The notes under the pieces were generated by a model. That model worked only from the letters and a program-made list of their open reading frames with translations, ran no database searches and was not told the DNA's origin. Position numbers and translations under genes: made by a program. A stretch of DNA of 64,000 bases from DAIDJD01 sp035485275 (GTDB taxonomy: Bacteria; Oederibacteriota; JAJYGY01; DAIDJD01), in assembly GCA_035485275.1 (NCBI GenBank), contig DATHOE010000021.1, positions 75,791 to 139,790 of the forward strand, written 5' to 3'. Every line of letters begins with the position of its first letter. Position 1 is the first letter of the stretch. Positions 36,002-43,681 of the stretch are shown piece after piece.

Positions 36002-38638
36002 ATGGCCCGCCGCCCCAAGACACTTGCAAGCAGCCAGACCAGCCCCGCCCAGGCCTTGGGCCGGGACGTCCTCAAGAAGGTCCTGCCCAACGGCCTGACC
36101 CTGCTGGTGAAGCCGGTGCGCAGCGCGCCGGTCGTGGCGGTCAACGCCTGGGTCAGGGCCGGCTCCGTGTGCGAGCGCGAGGCGGAGCGCGGCATCAGCC
36201 ATTTCATCGAGCACATGCTGTTCAAGGGCACCGAGACCCTGAAGGTGGGCGAGCTGGACCGCATGATCAAATCGTCCGGCGGCTACAACAACGCCCACAC
36301 CCGCTACGAGAGCACGGACTTCATCGACATCCTGCCTTCGGACAAGCTGTCCGTGGCCCTGCGGACCATGGCCGACGCCCTGCAGCACAGCACCTTCGAC
36401 GCCGAGGAACTGGGGCGGGAGCGCCAGGTGGTCCTGGAGGAGCTGAGCCGGGCCCAGGACAACCCCGGCTTCGAGGCCTGGAACCGGCTGACCAGGATGG
36501 TGTTCAAGCGCCACCCCTACCGCTTTCCGGTCATCGGCTTCAAGGACCGCCTGCAGCGCATGGACCGGGCCCTCCTGACCGGGTACTGGAAGCGCTGGTA
36601 CCTGCCCCGCAACGTCATCGTGGTCGTCGTCGGCGACGTGGACCCGGGCGCGGCCATGGCCGAGGCGGCCAAGGCCTTCGGCGGCTGGCGCTGGAGCGGG
36701 CCCCGGCCCGCCCCCCTGCCCAGCGAGCCGGCCCAGAAGGGCCTGCGCTTCGAGGAGGCCTCCGGCGACATCCAGGGAAGCATGGCCGTGCTGGGCGTGC
36801 CCTCCTGCGCGGAGCTGGACCCCGACGCCCCGGCGCTGGACATGGGCCTGGCCATCCTGGGCCAGGGACTCAGCTCGCGCCTCAACCAGGAGGTGCGCGA
36901 GCGCCTCAAGCTGGTGCACGGCGTGTCGGCAGGGGCTTTCAGCGGAGCGCATCCGGGCCTGGCCTATGTGTGGGCGGAATTGGAGCCCCACCAGATCGTC
37001 GGGGCCCTGCGGGCCGTCTGGGCCGAGGTAGCGCGCATGCACCGCGACCTGGTGAGCCTAAGCGAGCTGGAGCGCCAGAAGCTGCGCCTCGAGCACGACG
37101 AGGCCTCCGAGGCCATGAGCATGGAGGGCATGGCCGGCAAGCTGGGCTACTACGAGTGCCTTGGCTCCGACTACCGCCTCGCCGACGAGGACACGGCCCG
37201 CATGCGCGCCGTCACGCCCGAGGACGTGCGCCGGGCCATGCGGAAGTATTTCCGCGTCGACCGGGCCAACCTGGTGATCTACCGCAGCGACAAGTCCGCC
37301 GCCACGGGCCTGAACAGGGAGCGCGCGCAGGCCCTGCTGGAGGGCGCCGGCGCCTCCCGCGCCAAGGGCGCCGCGGCGCCCGGCAAAGGCTCGGCCCTGG
37401 CCGGGGGCCTGACCCGTTTCAAGCTGTCCAGCGGCGGCACGCTCATCGTCAAGCCCGTGCACCACACGCCCCTGGTGGCGGCGCAGTTCAGCTTCCCCTC
37501 GGGCCAGCTCATCGAGGCCCCCGGCCAGGCCGGTTCCCTGAACCTCCTGGCGCGGACCTGCCTGAAGGGCGTGCCGGGTATGGACGCCGCATCCATGGCC
37601 AAGGCCATGGACGACCTCGGCATGGGCCTGGGCGCGGGCGCCGACCCGGAGCGCTTCAGCGTCTCCCTGCAGGCGCTCTCCTCCAAGATCGCGGAGTCCA
37701 TGGCCCTGGCCGGGCGCTCCCTGCGCGAGGCCGAGCTTCCCGAGGCCGAGGTCGCCAAGGAGCGCGCCCGCGTGCTCAAGGACATCAAGGACAAGAGCGA
37801 CTCGCCGGACGAATTCGTCTCGGACCTCTTCAGCGCCCTCCATTTCGGCCCCGGCCATCCCTTCGGCCGGCCCTTGGACGGCGACAAGGGCACGGTCGGC
37901 GGCCTGCGGCGCGCCCAGCTGCTGGCCCTGAAGCGCAAGGTCCTGCGGCCGCAGGGCATGCTGGCGGTGGTGGTGGGCGACATCGCGCCGGAGCGCGCTT
38001 TGGAGCTCTTCGAGGCCGAGTTCGGCCGCGGCGTGTGGAAGGGAAGCGCGGCCCCCAAGGCCCCCGTCCCGCCCGCGCTCAAGCCCGGCCCCCGGCGCAA
38101 GGAGGCCAGGCTCCCCAAGAAACAGGCCCACCTGGTCATGGGCTGGCCCTGCCCGCCGGTCACCCACCGCGACTATCCGGTCCTGCGCCTGGTGAACTCC
38201 GTGCTGGGCGAGGGCATGGACAGCCGCCTCTTCACCGAGGTGCGCGACAAGCGCGGCCTGTGTTATTCGGTCCACAGCAACTTCGACCGGCGCCTGAACC
38301 CGGGCTCCTGGCGCGTGTACGTGGGGACCCAGCCCGCGACGCTCAAGGAGGCCGAGGCGGTGTGCCGTCAGGTGGTGGCGGCGATGGCCGGCGGCGGGCT
38401 CACGGCGGCCGAACTGAAAGGGGCCAAGGCCTACGCCAAGGGCATCTTCTCCGTGGCGCGCCAGGACTTCGGCACGGACGCGCGGGTGATCGGCAACTAC
38501 GAATTCTGGGGGCTCGGCGCGGAGGAGGTCGAGCGCGTGGCGGCCGCCCTGGACGCCGTGACGCTGGCGGACTGCGCCCGCGTGGCCAAGCAATGGCTCA
38601 AGCCCGACCAGGCCGTGGTCGCCGTGGTGAAGCCCTAG
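36002..38638 (+). CDS. M16 zinc metalloprotease with fused active and inactive domains
   Basis: An 878-residue chain made of two M16 halves. The first half keeps the inverted zinc motif HFIEH (His67, Glu70, His71) followed by MLFKGT, GGYNNAHTRYESTDF and the third ligand region. The second half, from about residue 460, keeps the fold (LGEGMDSRLFTEVRDKRGLCYSV) but lacks HxxEH at the matching place (AGSLNLLARTCLKG), so it acts as the partner domain. In many bacteria the halves are separate genes. The ATG at 36002 (GAGGAT upstream) is preferred over an upstream ATG at 35882 that would add an unrelated 40-residue lead. Confidence 0.92.
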   Translation: MARRPKTLASSQTSPAQALGRDVLKKVLPNGLTLLVKPVRSAPVVAVNAWVRAGSVCEREAERGISHFIEHMLFKGTETLKVGELDRMIKSSGGYNNAHTRYESTDFIDILPSDKLSVALRTMADALQHSTFDAEELGRERQVVLEELSRAQDNPGFEAWNRLTRMVFKRHPYRFPVIGFKDRLQRMDRALLTGYWKRWYLPRNVIVVVVGDVDPGAAMAEAAKAFGGWRWSGPRPAPLPSEPAQKGLRFEEASGDIQGSMAVLGVPSCAELDPDAPALDMGLAILGQGLSSRLNQEVRERLKLVHGVSAGAFSGAHPGLAYVWAELEPHQIVGALRAVWAEVARMHRDLVSLSELERQKLRLEHDEASEAMSMEGMAGKLGYYECLGSDYRLADEDTARMRAVTPEDVRRAMRKYFRVDRANLVIYRSDKSAATGLNRERAQALLEGAGASRAKGAAAPGKGSALAGGLTRFKLSSGGTLIVKPVHHTPLVAAQFSFPSGQLIEAPGQAGSLNLLARTCLKGVPGMDAASMAKAMDDLGMGLGAGADPERFSVSLQALSSKIAESMALAGRSLREAELPEAEVAKERARVLKDIKDKSDSPDEFVSDLFSALHFGPGHPFGRPLDGDKGTVGGLRRAQLLALKRKVLRPQGMLAVVVGDIAPERALELFEAEFGRGVWKGSAAPKAPVPPALKPGPRRKEARLPKKQAHLVMGWPCPPVTHRDYPVLRLVNSVLGEGMDSRLFTEVRDKRGLCYSVHSNFDRRLNPGSWRVYVGTQPATLKEAEAVCRQVVAAMAGGGLTAAELKGAKAYAKGIFSVARQDFGTDARVIGNYEFWGLGAEEVERVAAALDAVTLADCARVAKQWLKPDQAVVAVVKP

Positions 38639-38640
38639 CC

Positions 38641-40092
38641 GTGAAAGCCTTGGACGGGGCCCTCAGCGGCGCGAGCCGCGCCCGCCTCATCAGCCATGCG
38701 GTGGGCCTGGTCTCCTACGAGGCCCTGGCCCTATGCGGAGCGGCCGGGGACCTGGCCTGGGTCGCCGGACTGCAGATGATCCCGGCCCTGCTGTTTTTGG
38801 AGCTGGTGTGGGCCCTCTGCGACCTGCCGGGCCGGCGCTTGAAGCGCCTCGCCGGCCAGCTCAGCGTCGCCGAACTCCTTCCGCGCCAGGCCGAGGCTTT
38901 GTCGGCCTTCCTCAAAGGGCTCGCCGCGCGCGCGGCCCGGCGCGCGGCCGCGGTCTGGCTGGGGGCTGGGCTCCTGCTGTGGGCCTGCGGCGGATTGACC
39001 TGGATCGGCCTGCTGCTGCTGGCGGCCTTCGGGGCCCTGCCGACGGCCCTGGCCCAGGCCGGACTCTGCGGCGCGGTGTGCCGCAAGGCCCTGGCCGAGG
39101 GGGGCGTCGAAGCCGGAGGCTGCTGGCCCCCGTCCCTGGAGGGCTTGAAACCCTGGCCTTCCCTGCGGCGCCGTTTCCTGGTGGCGCTCGGCGGATGCCT
39201 GGCCGTGGTGCTCGCGCCCTTGGCGGCCCTGGCCGCCCTGAACCTGGCCGTGAGCGTCCCGGTCCTGGCGGTCCTGGCCCTGATGGCGGCGCTGTGGGCC
39301 TGGGCCTGGGCCGAGGACCTCAGGGCCCATTTTGATCCGGCCTTGCGTGGACTGGCCCAGGGCCTGCGCCGCCTCGCGGGCGGAGATTTCGACGTGCGGC
39401 AGGCGCCCGTGGGCGCCGACCCCTTGGGTGAGGCCGCGGTCCAGCTGGGGCAGGCCGCCGCCGCGCTGGATCGGCGGGAGCGTTCCTTGAGGGCCTTTGG
39501 CCCGGGCCTGGATCCGGGCCAGGGGGCCGCCCTGCTGGAGTCCCTGGCCCCCGCGGCCCAATCCCCCTTCGTGGCGGTGCTGTCCGTGTGCTGGCTGGGG
39601 GCGGACGCGTCCCTCAGCGCCCTGGAACCCGCGGCCAGGCTGAGCGCCCTGGGCCGCTTCTATCACTGCGTGCAGGACGCGGTCCAAGGCGCCCGCGGGA
39701 CCCTTGTGGAGATCGGCGGAGGCAGGGTGCTGGCCGTCTGGGGCGCGCCCGGCGCCAGCTTAGACCCGGCCGCGAGCCTGGGCGCGGCCCTGGCGGCGGC
39801 GTGGAGCCTGAAATCCAGCTTGCCGGTGGCCTCCAGCCAGTACCGCCTGCGCCATGCCGGAGCCATGGACTGGAGCCTGGCCCTGGCCTCGGGCGCGGCC
39901 ACGGCGGGCGCCTGGGGTCCGCGGGACCAACAACGCTGGGCTTTGGTGGGCGGCCCTTTGGCCGAGCTCAGGCGCTTAGGTCTCCGGCCGGGCGGCCCCT
40001 GGCTGGATGAATCCAGCGCCAAAGCGGCCGCGGCTCCCTATGTTGTGAAAGCCCTTGGGGAGGCCTGGGAGCTGGTGGGCGGCCAGGAATAG
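38641..40092 (+). CDS. Membrane-anchored degenerate class III nucleotidyl cyclase-like protein
   Basis: A 483-residue protein with about four to six N-terminal membrane helices (to residue 225), a HAMP-like linker (GLRRLAGGDFDVRQAP) and a C-terminal domain that follows the class III cyclase outline: FVAVLSVCWLGADAS, LVEIGGGRVLAVWGAPG and RWALVGGPLAELRRLG stand where FADIRGFT, FIGDALLAVFG and YTVIGDPVNLAARL stand in active enzymes. Both metal-binding aspartates are gone, so it is probably a non-catalytic sensor or regulator. GTG start two bases after the protease gene, with no clear ribosome site. Confidence 0.7.
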   Translation: MKALDGALSGASRARLISHAVGLVSYEALALCGAAGDLAWVAGLQMIPALLFLELVWALCDLPGRRLKRLAGQLSVAELLPRQAEALSAFLKGLAARAARRAAAVWLGAGLLLWACGGLTWIGLLLLAAFGALPTALAQAGLCGAVCRKALAEGGVEAGGCWPPSLEGLKPWPSLRRRFLVALGGCLAVVLAPLAALAALNLAVSVPVLAVLALMAALWAWAWAEDLRAHFDPALRGLAQGLRRLAGGDFDVRQAPVGADPLGEAAVQLGQAAAALDRRERSLRAFGPGLDPGQGAALLESLAPAAQSPFVAVLSVCWLGADASLSALEPAARLSALGRFYHCVQDAVQGARGTLVEIGGGRVLAVWGAPGASLDPAASLGAALAAAWSLKSSLPVASSQYRLRHAGAMDWSLALASGAATAGAWGPRDQQRWALVGGPLAELRRLGLRPGGPWLDESSAKAAAAPYVVKALGEAWELVGGQE

Positions 40093-40153
40093 CGTTGTTT
40101 TTGAGGTGTTTTCGGGGAAGATGGGGCATGGCATGGACCGCGACGGGCTTGCC

Positions 40154-40183
40154 TTGACAGCGACCCGCCTGAGGGACTAGGCT
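40154..40183 (+). promoter_or_regulatory. Promoter of a short stand-alone transcript
   Basis: TTGACA (40154-40159, exact) is followed after 18 bases by TAGGCT (40178-40183, 3 of 6). A start near 40190 would give an RNA of about 235 bases ending at the terminator at 40396-40425. Confidence 0.5.
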
Positions 40184-40279
40184 TAACGGCAAGTTTACAG
40201 GGAAACTCTGTGGGGGGTCCGCGCGTAGGTATTGGTGAGGGATCCTACCCTGGAGAAAATAACCTCGGAAATCGAGAGA

Positions 40280-40366
40280 ATGTTTTTTCTGAAACCCCGC
40301 GTGGATCATTGCCGCGCAAAAATGGAGGCTGAAATGTTCGGACCCAAGAAGCCCTGCGGCTGCTAA
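40280..40366 (+). CDS. Possible 28-residue peptide with Cys-Gly-Cys end
   Basis: An open frame from ATG 40280 to TAA 40364 encodes a basic peptide. A strong GGAGG (40324-40328) sits six bases before an internal in-frame ATG (40334), which would give the ten-residue MFGPKKPCGC. The PCGC tail resembles a metal- or thiol-binding end. It may be a leader peptide or a real microprotein; I know no relative. Confidence 0.35.
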   Translation: MFFLKPRVDHCRAKMEAEMFGPKKPCGC

Positions 40367-40395
40367 GCCGTTCACGGCGCATCGCCGTGCCTTTG

Positions 40396-40425
40396 AAACC
40401 CGGCGCGCAGGCGCCGGGTTTTTTT
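40396..40425 (+). terminator. Rho-independent terminator of the short transcript
   Basis: Stem AAACCCGGCGC (40396-40406) and GCGCCGGGTTT (40411-40421) with GCAG loop, then seven T (40419-40425). Strong in the plus direction. Confidence 0.9.
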
Positions 40426-40435
40426 ATAGCCTCCG

Positions 40436-40464
40436 TTGTGACCGATGGCTTGATCCATTAGACT
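40436..40464 (+). promoter_or_regulatory. Promoter of the GGDEF-CBM48 gene
   Basis: TTGTGA (40436-40441) and TAGACT (40459-40464) are 17 bases apart, 4 of 6 matches each. The predicted start (about 40471) is only some four bases before the ATG at 40475, so the message would be leaderless or nearly so. Confidence 0.5.
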
Positions 40465-40474
40465 GAAAGGCCCT

Positions 40475-41599
40475 ATGGCTAGCACAGAGATCGACTACAC
40501 CGCCGAAGGCCAGGCGGTGGACCTGGAATTGATGCGCGGACTGGCTCTTGGCGGCAAGAGCAGCCTGGAGCTGGAGTTTTTGGTTTCCAGCCAGTCCGCC
40601 GGCAAGGCGGACTACCAGGCCCTGGCCCTGACCGTGGCCAACCTCAGCGTGCCGGACGAGGACGCCAAGGCGACCTTTGAACGGCTGATCGTCCACCAGG
40701 AGCGCATGCAGGCCGCGCTGGGCCGCCACGTCGGCATGAAGGCCGCGGCCATGGACCTGCTGGAGAACGTCGAGCGGGCGCTCAAGGTGGAGGCCGACAG
40801 CGCCTCCCCGAGCTACTGGCAGCTCGAGCAGATGGCCTACCGCGACCAGCTGACGGGCCTGCGCAATTTCCGCTTTTTCTCGACGCGCATCGTCGAGGAA
40901 GTCCAGCGCGCCAAGCGCTACCGCCACCAGCTGTCCCTGCTCATGCTGGACATCGACCACTTCAAGAAATTCAACGACACCCACGGGCACCAGGCCGGCA
41001 ACCACGCCCTGCAGCACCTGGCGCGGGTTGTCGGCGACACGGTCCGCGACACCGACAGCGTCGCCCGCTACGGCGGCGAGGAATTCGCCTTCATCCTGCC
41101 CGAAACCAGCAAGCGGCTGGCCTTCGAGCTGGCGGAGCGGGTGCGGGCCAACGTGGAATCCAGCCCGGTGGTCCTCCAGGGCCACCACCACAAGATCACC
41201 GTCTCGCTGGGGCTCGCCACCATCCCCCGGGACGCCTTCAGCTGGCAGGCCCTGGTGGAGGCCGCGGACCAGGCCCTGTACCAGAGCAAGCAGAGCGGCC
41301 GCAACCGGGTGACCCTCTTCGCCCCGGGCAACAGCGTGGTGTTCCGCTACCGTCCCGAGGCGGGCGCGCGCATCGGCAGCTGCAGCGTGGTGGGCAACTT
41401 CAACGGCTGGGACCCCCTGGCCGACCCCATGAACGCCCAGGAGGACGGCGCCTTCTGGCTCAAGGTGGGGCTGATCCCCGGCACCTACGAGTACAAGTTC
41501 GTGGTCAACCAGGAACAGTGGATCGCCGATCCCCTCGCCCCCGAGCGCATTTCGGACGGATACTGGGGCCACAACAGCATTCTGCACCTCAAAGGGTGA
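40475..41599 (+). CDS. Diguanylate cyclase fused to a CBM48 glycogen-binding domain
   Basis: A 374-residue cytoplasmic protein with three parts. Residues 1-120 form an unassigned helical sensor-like domain. Residues about 125-285 are a GGDEF domain: DQLTGLRNFRFF, LLMLDIDHFKKFNDTHGH and the active site YGGEEF (Gly200-Phe204), with the product-inhibition site RDTD five residues before it, so it should make c-di-GMP and be feedback-inhibited. Residues about 288-372 form a CBM48/AMPK-beta-like early-set domain: GSCSVVGNFNGWDPLADPM, LIPGTYEYKFVVNQEQW and DPLAPERISDGYWGHNS. This domain binds alpha-glucans in glycogen enzymes. The join of c-di-GMP synthesis to a glycogen-binding module is unusual. 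Confidence 0.9.
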   Translation: MASTEIDYTAEGQAVDLELMRGLALGGKSSLELEFLVSSQSAGKADYQALALTVANLSVPDEDAKATFERLIVHQERMQAALGRHVGMKAAAMDLLENVERALKVEADSASPSYWQLEQMAYRDQLTGLRNFRFFSTRIVEEVQRAKRYRHQLSLLMLDIDHFKKFNDTHGHQAGNHALQHLARVVGDTVRDTDSVARYGGEEFAFILPETSKRLAFELAERVRANVESSPVVLQGHHHKITVSLGLATIPRDAFSWQALVEAADQALYQSKQSGRNRVTLFAPGNSVVFRYRPEAGARIGSCSVVGNFNGWDPLADPMNAQEDGAFWLKVGLIPGTYEYKFVVNQEQWIADPLAPERISDGYWGHNSILHLKG

Positions 41600-41616
41600 C
41601 TTTTAAGGCCGTTCGA

Positions 41617-42459
41617 ATGGACTCCGTCAGGCATTCCCTGAAACTCTTCGCCACCGACCTGGACGGCACCGTGCTCATCGACCGCGGCGTCGAGGGAAGC
41701 CACGCCACGCCGCGCATCAAGGCGGCGTTGCGCGCGCTCCAGGACGCGGGCGTGGTGGTGTGCCTGGCCTCGGGCCGCATGCACGAGAGCATCCGCATCA
41801 TCGCCGCGGAGATGGGCATCCGCGGCCCCATCATCAGCTACAACGGCGCCATGCTGCGCGGGGCCGACGACGAGATGCTCGACAGCCACACCCTGGACCC
41901 GGCCCTGGCCGAGGAGGTGGTGGCCCTGGCCGAGGCGCAGAACCTGCCCCTGAACTACTACCTCGGCGGCGTGCTCTACGCGCGCCGCATCCAGCCCTGG
42001 TGGGACCTCTACCACGGCCGCACCTCCTCGCCCATGCGGGAAGTGGCCAGCCACCGCGAGCTGGCGGGCTCCTCGCCCTACAAGCTGCTCATCTACGCGG
42101 ACGCAGCGCGCATCCGCTCCCTGCGCGACAGCCTGGCGCCGCACTGGTCCTCGCGCTGCACCCTGATGATCACGGCCGACGAGTACCTGGAGATCCTGCC
42201 CCTGGGCGCGGACAAGGGGCGCGCGCTGTCCCTGTTGGCGGGGCACCTGGGGCTGCAGGCGGGCCAGGTGGTCGCCGCCGGGGACGGCTGGAACGACCTG
42301 GGCATGCTGGGCTGGGCGGGCCTGGGCGTGGCCATGGAGTCCGGGCGCGCGGAGCTGCGCGCCACCGCCGACGTCGTCGTCCCGGGTCCCGAGGACGACG
42401 GCCTGGCGCGTTTCATCGAAGAGCGGCTCCTCCCCCTGGAAGGGGCCGCCCGTGGATAG
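41617..42459 (+). CDS. HAD-superfamily (Cof-type) phosphatase
   Basis: A 280-residue sugar- or nucleotide-phosphate phosphatase. Motif I is FATDLDGT with nucleophile Asp14 and acid Asp16. Motif II is CLASGR, and motif IV is AAGDGWNDLGML; a Cof-type cap lies between them. Substrates in this family are broad. ATG 41617 is taken as start; GTG 41596 would overlap the GGDEF stop codon and add seven residues. Its end overlaps the YHS gene by eight bases. Confidence 0.9.
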   Translation: MDSVRHSLKLFATDLDGTVLIDRGVEGSHATPRIKAALRALQDAGVVVCLASGRMHESIRIIAAEMGIRGPIISYNGAMLRGADDEMLDSHTLDPALAEEVVALAEAQNLPLNYYLGGVLYARRIQPWWDLYHGRTSSPMREVASHRELAGSSPYKLLIYADAARIRSLRDSLAPHWSSRCTLMITADEYLEILPLGADKGRALSLLAGHLGLQAGQVVAAGDGWNDLGMLGWAGLGVAMESGRAELRATADVVVPGPEDDGLARFIEERLLPLEGAARG

Positions 42460-42793
42460 GCCGGCCCAATGGGCCCTGGTGGGTGCGGCCTGGTTCCTGG
42501 CCCTGTCCGTGGCCGTCTTCGGCTACCTGGCCTGGCAGCGCCTGGAGCGCGTGGCGCCGAGCAGCCCCCAGGAGACGGCCGCGGCTGCGGTCTGGGCCGT
42601 GCAGTCCGACGGAACCGCCCTGTGCCCCGTCACGGGCGAGCGGGTCAGCGTCGGACCCGACACGCCCAGGGTGACCTACCTGGGCCGCACCTACTATTTC
42701 TCCGGGGAGAAGGACTCCAGCGGCGTGGACGCGCGCACCCGCTTCCTGATGGACCCCGAGTCCTGGCTCCAGCACCGTCCGGCGGCGCCGTGA
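42452..42793 (+). CDS. Membrane-anchored YHS-like domain protein
   Basis: A 113-residue protein with one N-terminal helix (WALVGAAWFLALSVAVFGYLA) and a periplasmic YHS-like domain: TALCPVTGERVSVG, VTYLGRTYYFSGEKDS and FLMDPESWLQH. YHS domains bind metal through two cysteines; here the second, which usually follows YYFC, is replaced by Ser, so metal binding is doubtful. GTG start at 42452. Both ends overlap their neighbours by eight and four bases. Confidence 0.75.
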   Translation: MDRPAQWALVGAAWFLALSVAVFGYLAWQRLERVAPSSPQETAAAAVWAVQSDGTALCPVTGERVSVGPDTPRVTYLGRTYYFSGEKDSSGVDARTRFLMDPESWLQHRPAAP

Positions 42794-43392
42794 ACGTCCG
42801 CCGCCAGCACGACCTCGATTCCGACAGCCCCCAGCGCCTGGCCCTGGTGCCGCCGCTGAAGGTGGTGGAGGTCCTGCGCCCCAGGCCCGGACAGCGCTTT
42901 CTCGACGTCGCCTGCGGCACCGGCACCTTCTTTTTCCCGGTCTTCGAGAGCATGCTCGGCAAGGGCGTTTTCCTGGCCGCGGAGTGGGACGAGGAGCGCC
43001 TGCGCCGTTTCCTCACCCGGCTGGAAAGCTACGTGGAGCACCCCGGCTACACGCGCATGGAGGTGGTGCGCACCAAGCCCGAGCGCCTGCCCCTGCCCGA
43101 CCGCTGCGCGGACCTGGTGCTCATGGCTCAGGCCTACCATAACCTGGCCGACCGGGCCGCCTACCTGCTCGAGCTGAAGCGCCTGCTCGCCCCCGGAGGC
43201 ACCCTCTGCCTGCTGGACTGGCACCCGGCCGCCGAGGATCCGGCCTCGGCCGGGAAAAAGACCCTGGGCCCGGACCATTCCGCCCGCGTCTCCGAGCAGC
43301 AGGCGGTGCGCGACCTGAGCGCGGCCGGCTTCCGCTGGCTGGTGGCCCACGCCGGCTTCGCCCAGCATTGGTGCCTCACAGGCAGGGTTTGA
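42790..43392 (+). CDS. SAM-dependent class I methyltransferase
   Basis: A 200-residue methyltransferase with the SAM-binding motif FLDVACGTGTFFFPVFE, the acidic strand-two region FLAAEWDEERL and the post-III segment YLLELKRLLAPGGTLCLLDW, as in UbiE-like enzymes. The substrate is unknown. GTG 42790 overlaps the YHS-protein stop by GTGA, so the HAD, YHS and methyltransferase genes are translated together. Confidence 0.85.
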   Translation: MNVRRQHDLDSDSPQRLALVPPLKVVEVLRPRPGQRFLDVACGTGTFFFPVFESMLGKGVFLAAEWDEERLRRFLTRLESYVEHPGYTRMEVVRTKPERLPLPDRCADLVLMAQAYHNLADRAAYLLELKRLLAPGGTLCLLDWHPAAEDPASAGKKTLGPDHSARVSEQQAVRDLSAAGFRWLVAHAGFAQHWCLTGRV

Positions 43393-43399
43393 ACGAGCC

Positions 43400-43681
43400 A
43401 TGACGATCACGATCGCGCAGCCCAAGGAAGGCCTCGAATCCCGCGTCGCCAAGCCGGCCCGCGTCATCCTGTACAACGACGATTGGCACACCTTCGATGA
43501 AGTCATCGGGCAATTGGTGAAGGCCGGCGCCTGCGACGCCGCCGAGGCGGAGCTCCACGCCTGGAGGGTGCACACCGAGGGCCGTTCCCTGGTCTTCCAT
43601 GGGGCCCGCCGGGACTGCGACCGGGTGGCCCAGGTCCTGCGCGAGATACGCCTTCAAGTGGAGGTCGACTGGGATGATTGA
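43400..43681 (+). CDS. clpS: ClpS-like adaptor protein
   Basis: A 93-residue adaptor that in other bacteria hands N-degron substrates to ClpAP. The core VILYNDDWHTFDEVIGQLVKA, HAWRVHTEGRSLVF and VAQVLREI match ClpS, including the Asn-Asp-Asp that holds the substrate's N-terminal residue. No clpA or clpP is in the window. The gene overlaps the rhomboid gene by eight bases. Confidence 0.9.
   Translation: MTITIAQPKEGLESRVAKPARVILYNDDWHTFDEVIGQLVKAGACDAAEAELHAWRVHTEGRSLVFHGARRDCDRVAQVLREIRLQVEVDWDD

Larger units (their letters stand above)
40190..40425 (+). other. Unidentified short transcription unit (candidate small RNA or leader)
   Basis: The 382-base gap between the cyclase-like gene and the GGDEF gene holds a promoter, several hairpins and a terminator. 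The hairpins are AGTTT/AAACT at 40191-40206, GTAGG/CCTAC at 40225-40248, and a perfect 7-bp stem CACGGCG/CGCCGTG at 40373-40389. It matches none of the riboswitch classes I can recall, including the c-di-GMP ones one would look for before a GGDEF gene. It also contains the small frame described at 40280. Whether the RNA or the peptide matters cannot be told from sequence. Confidence 0.4.

Noticed and set aside
40190..40425. c-di-GMP riboswitch before the GGDEF gene
   Set aside because: The conserved core of class I (GCACAGGGCAAACC, GCAAAGCC) and class II are absent, and a terminator separates the region from the gene.
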